Position numbers and translations under genes: made by a program
Notes under the pieces: model-generated
What the model was told of the DNA's origin: nothing
Seen by the model: only the letters and a program-made list of their open reading frames with translations
Database searches by the model: none
In this document: piece after piece, positions 60,440-64,000 of the stretch
How positions within the stretch are numbered: the stretch's first letter is position 1
How the letters are laid out: every line of letters starts with the position of its first letter
Source: Bacillota bacterium
Lineage (GTDB): Bacteria > Bacillota > Dehalobacteriia > UBA4068 > UBA4997
Length of the DNA stretch: 64,000 nucleotides
NCBI GenBank assembly: GCA_017397935.1
Contig: JAFQHN010000024.1
Location: forward strand, 1 to 64,000
Direction: 5' to 3'

Positions 60440-61653
60440 ATGAACTTTTCTCGTTGAAAGGCAAAGGCGTAAGCTGGGGCACTTTGGCACTGGCTTTTGC
60501 GTTGGCGGTATCCCTTTGGGTTTATGTTACGGTGCAGGATAACCCGGTGATTGAGCAGCGCTTTGAGGTGCCGGTTGATTATGTAAATTTGTCGGATAAT
60601 CTGGCGCTGGCCGATAAAACAGAGAATGTTAAACTGAGAGTTGCAGCCCCCACCAATGTGATGAACACGCTTTCGGCGGCCGATATTAACGCCGTGGTGG
60701 ATTTGTCCGGCGCGGTGCAGGGGCAGTATACGGCCAAGCTGCGTTTTGATTTGCCGCCCAATGTAGATTTGGTTTCGGCGGATGCCAACGAGGTTGTGCT
60801 GATGGTTGACGCCCTGCGGCAGGTGCAGAAGAAATTGCAGATCAACTATGAATCCGATTTGCCGGCAGAGGGCTTTATGCAGCTTGACGCGGTGTTGTCT
60901 CCGCAGGAAATTGTGCTTTCCGGCTCAGAGGAGAAGCTGCGGCTGATTGATGATGTGTATGTTTCGGTGGATTTGGCCGAGCTTACCGGCAATTATCGGG
61001 CCAGCCTGCCGGTGCAGGTGGTGGATGTCAACGGCAATTCTCTGCTTAACTGGGTAAAAGCGCAGCCTGCGATGGTCGATGTTTTGGTGCCGGTGGTGTC
61101 CGAGCAGCCATCCAAGGTGCTGCCGATTGATGTGACCATCTCCGGTGAGCCGGCGGAGGGCTATGTGATCTCCCGTGTGGTGGTAGACCCCGCAGTAACC
61201 ACGGCTTTTGGCGCATACAGCAAGCTGGATAAGCTGGATTATATTTATACATCGGCGGTAAATATCAATAATGCAACCAATAAAGTGTCACAATCGGTGA
61301 CTTTGCTGACGGTTGATGATGTTACCTTTGACCAAAGTGCGGATTATCAAGTGGTGGTGATGATTGAAAAAGAGGCCACCAGAGAGATTGACGATGTAGC
61401 CATATCCCTGGTAAATCAGCAATCCGATTATAATTATCAGTTGGGCCAGGCTACTTGCTCGGTGCAGGTCAGCGGCCCGGTTTCGGTGGTCAGCACGCTT
61501 ACCAACCGCGATATTGAGGCGCGGATTGATGTTGGCTCTTTGCTGCCGGGCAGTTATCGGCCGGTGGTAAGGGCGCTGACAACAGCCAATGTGGAGGCGG
61601 TGGCGCCGGATTCGATGAGCGTGGAGTTGAAGGTTACACGCAAACAGCCTTAA
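60436..61653 (+). CDS. cdaR: CdaR, YbbR-domain regulator of CdaA
   Basis: A 405-residue extracytoplasmic protein has one N-terminal membrane span (about 14-31, WGTLALAFALAVSLWVYV) and then tandem YbbR repeats, of which four are apparent (starting with EQRFEVPVDYVNL, LQINYESDLPAEGF, LPIDVTISGEPAEGY and DVAISLVNQQSDY). CdaR binds CdaA and adjusts its activity. It overlaps cdaA by four bases. The usual third gene, glmM, does not follow; a terminator and a GH18 gene do. Confidence 0.9.
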   Translation: MNELFSLKGKGVSWGTLALAFALAVSLWVYVTVQDNPVIEQRFEVPVDYVNLSDNLALADKTENVKLRVAAPTNVMNTLSAADINAVVDLSGAVQGQYTAKLRFDLPPNVDLVSADANEVVLMVDALRQVQKKLQINYESDLPAEGFMQLDAVLSPQEIVLSGSEEKLRLIDDVYVSVDLAELTGNYRASLPVQVVDVNGNSLLNWVKAQPAMVDVLVPVVSEQPSKVLPIDVTISGEPAEGYVISRVVVDPAVTTAFGAYSKLDKLDYIYTSAVNINNATNKVSQSVTLLTVDDVTFDQSADYQVVVMIEKEATREIDDVAISLVNQQSDYNYQLGQATCSVQVSGPVSVVSTLTNRDIEARIDVGSLLPGSYRPVVRALTTANVEAVAPDSMSVELKVTRKQP

Positions 61654-61673
61654 TCTAAACCAAAAAGTTAATT

Positions 61674-61707
61674 AAAACGGTTGTGCCGGTTGGTGCAGCC
61701 GTTTTTT
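61674..61707 (+). terminator. cdaA-cdaR terminator
   Basis: AACGGTTG pairs with CAGCCGTT (one G-U) across an 11-nt loop, followed by TTTTTT. Confidence 0.75.
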
Positions 61708-61771
61708 GTCTGCAAAATTGCCTGTATGAGTGCATATAATGCGGCAAAGACGGATTTGGCGGGGTATGGAT

Positions 61772-62914
61772 ATGGCAATTTATGTGGTGCAGGCAAGGGA
61801 TAATGTTGATGAAATCGCGTCGGGTTTTGGCATAACGGCGGCAGAGATTATTTATGCCAACCAGTTGATTTACCCCTATCGTCTGGCGGTTGGGCAGGCG
61901 TTATGGCTGCCTTTTGCGCAGGATGAGACGATTTTTGGGCGCGGAATTTTCAGCAACGGTTATGCATATCCCTTTATTGATACGGAGGTGTTGGCGGACA
62001 GTCTGCCGTATTTGTCGTCGCTTTCGATATTCTCTTACGGATTTACCGCCGGCGGATATTTGCTGGGCCCCAATTTGGCGGATGAGCCGTTGATCGCAGC
62101 GGCTTATGAGCAGGGCACACGGCCGATTTTGACGCTTACCCCCTTTGATGAGGATGGCAATTTTAACAATAACCTGATAACGCAAATGCTGGCCGATGCA
62201 GCGGCACGGGAGAGGCTGAATCGGCAGCTGGTGCAGGTTATGCAGCAAAAGGGATATCTGGGGGTTGATGTGGATTTTGAATATATTGCCGCAGCCGACC
62301 GTGATAAATTTACTGCCTGGGTGGGTGAGCTGGCCGAGGTTATGCACGCCAACGGTTTTACCATATCGGTGGCGTTGGCGCCCAAAACCTACGCAGAGCA
62401 GCCCGGCCTGCTATATGAAGGGCAGGATTATGCGGCACTGGGGGCGCTGGTGGACTATGTGCTGCTGATGACCTATGAGTGGGGCTATACTTACAGCGCA
62501 CCGCAGCCCATTGCGCCTCTGGATTGGGTGCGGCGGGTGGTGGAGTACGCGGTGACCGAGATTCCGCCTGAGAAAATTGACCTTGGTATTGCCAATTATG
62601 CCTATGATTGGACGCTGCCTTATGTTCGGGGCGAGAGCAAGGCTGAGAGTATGGGGCTGGTGCAGGCGATGCAGCGGGCGGCCGATGTGGGTGCGCAGAT
62701 TTTCTTTGATGATCAGGCGTATTCACCGTATTATAATTATGTATTGGGCGGCGTGCAGCATGAGGTATGGTTTGAGGATGCACGCAGTTTAAGCGGCAAG
62801 CTGGCTTTGATTGATGAGTTTGGTTTGCATGGCGGCGGTTGGTGGCAGATCATGCGGCTGTTTCGGGCGGGGTGGCTGACATTGGCTGCCAGCTTTTACA
62901 TCAATAAGCTGTAA
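61772..62914 (+). CDS. LysM-GH18 glycosidase (SleL/YaaH-like)
   Basis: This 380-residue protein has an N-terminal LysM repeat (about 1-50, YVVQARDNVDEIASGFGITAAEIIYANQL) joined to a GH18 domain with the catalytic motif GVDVDFEY (DxDxE, about residue 165). Conserved YVLLMTYEWGY (about 230) and QIFFDDQAYSPYY follow. No signal peptide is seen. Spore cortex lytic SleL/YaaH enzymes share exactly this layout and cleave cortex between muramic lactam and GlcNAc. The ATG at 61772 has GGCGGGG 7 nt ahead; an ATG at 61766 is the alternative. Confidence 0.85.
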   Translation: MAIYVVQARDNVDEIASGFGITAAEIIYANQLIYPYRLAVGQALWLPFAQDETIFGRGIFSNGYAYPFIDTEVLADSLPYLSSLSIFSYGFTAGGYLLGPNLADEPLIAAAYEQGTRPILTLTPFDEDGNFNNNLITQMLADAAARERLNRQLVQVMQQKGYLGVDVDFEYIAAADRDKFTAWVGELAEVMHANGFTISVALAPKTYAEQPGLLYEGQDYAALGALVDYVLLMTYEWGYTYSAPQPIAPLDWVRRVVEYAVTEIPPEKIDLGIANYAYDWTLPYVRGESKAESMGLVQAMQRAADVGAQIFFDDQAYSPYYNYVLGGVQHEVWFEDARSLSGKLALIDEFGLHGGGWWQIMRLFRAGWLTLAASFYINKL

Positions 62915-63028
62915 TACCCTTGTATATATATGCTTTAATACAGCAAAAATATAGTTTGGGGTGTTTATATTGGCTTGCACTGATAACCGCATTAAATGTT
63001 GAGTTGCGTGTAAAATTATACAAAATAC

Positions 63029-63049
63029 ATAGCAAAAAACATTTGCTAT
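63029..63049 (+). promoter_or_regulatory. Inverted repeat over the gdhA -35
   Basis: ATAGCAAA (63029-63036) and TTTGCTAT (63042-63049) form a perfect 8-bp inverted repeat with a 5-bp centre. It overlaps the -35 of the gdhA promoter, consistent with an operator. Confidence 0.5.
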
Positions 63050-63070
63050 TTTTAAGAAAAATAGTATAAT
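63043..63070 (+). promoter_or_regulatory. gdhA promoter
   Basis: TTGCTA (63043-63048), 16-bp spacer, TATAAT (63065-63070). A leader of about 95-100 nt follows. The sequence from 62915 to here is AT-rich with no gene. Confidence 0.6.
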
Positions 63071-63097
63071 TATAAAAGCTGACAGGTTAAAAGTTGA

Positions 63098-64000
<903 letters not shown>

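Overview
The window is a gene-dense piece of a bacterial chromosome at roughly 50% GC, with almost no mobile or accessory DNA. Gene content and order point to an anaerobic member of the Bacillota (Clostridia or Negativicutes-like). The evidence is a MraZ-led division/cell-wall cluster, a PASTA-type PBP, RemA, YtfI/YtfJ(GerW), CdaA/CdaR, YlxW/Sbp-type genes, a LysM-GH18 SleL/YaaH-like enzyme, RqcH and a bifunctional Rel. The last items suggest a spore-forming ancestry but do not prove sporulation. An actinobacterial-type integration host factor sits in a mihF-remA-gmk-rpoZ-coaBC-metK block, which is a useful lineage marker.

Layout. 1-92: tail of an unidentified gene. 93-4078: proS and a two-gene, probably heteromeric polyprenyl diphosphate synthase. 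4081-5590: a sigma-A promoter inside an inverted repeat, a cobalamin riboswitch with terminator, a DUF2292 microprotein, a structured intergenic RNA candidate and a gamma-carbonic anhydrase homologue. 5644-6838: recA with a LexA-type box and terminator. 7024-24213: the dcw cluster (mraZ, rsmH, ftsL, PBP, murE, mraY, murD, ftsW, murG, murC, murB, murA, ftsQ, ftsZ) with MraZ-type repeats in front. murF, ddl and ftsA are not present. 24264-33560: a lipoprotein, rel, dtd, a metallo-hydrolase, hisS, aspS, a ferritin-like protein, 6S RNA and pyrF. 33583-37791 (minus): a zinc/cadmium-type P-ATPase with a His-rich tail and an ArsR/SmtB-like operator, and rqcH. 38073-42979: a short leader ORF, yicC, mihF, remA, gmk, rpoZ, coaBC and metK. 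42988-44246 (minus): DUF523 and a TtcA-like gene. 44490-52111: mutS, mutL, miaA, hfq and a YnbB-like enzyme. 52255-56975: leuS, ytfI, ytfJ and a D,D-carboxypeptidase. 57059-59256 (minus): DUF881, sbp, DUF881. 59585-62914: cdaA, cdaR and the LysM-GH18 protein. 63176-64000: 5' part of gdhA.

The main theme is envelope growth and division. Lipid carrier (polyprenyl synthase), precursor synthesis (Mur enzymes, MraY, MurG), septal polymerisation (FtsW plus PBP), trimming (DacA-like), FtsZ assembly and c-di-AMP signalling (CdaA/CdaR) are all here. Around it lie housekeeping translation, repair and nucleotide genes. The most interesting material is regulatory and small: a B12 riboswitch in front of a 56-residue protein, several unassigned structured RNAs, 6S RNA directly ahead of pyrF, a short leader ORF overlapping yicC, and a probable Zn-sensor operator whose regulator is not in the window. 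All promoters, terminators and RNA structures were found by eye, without folding or database searches.
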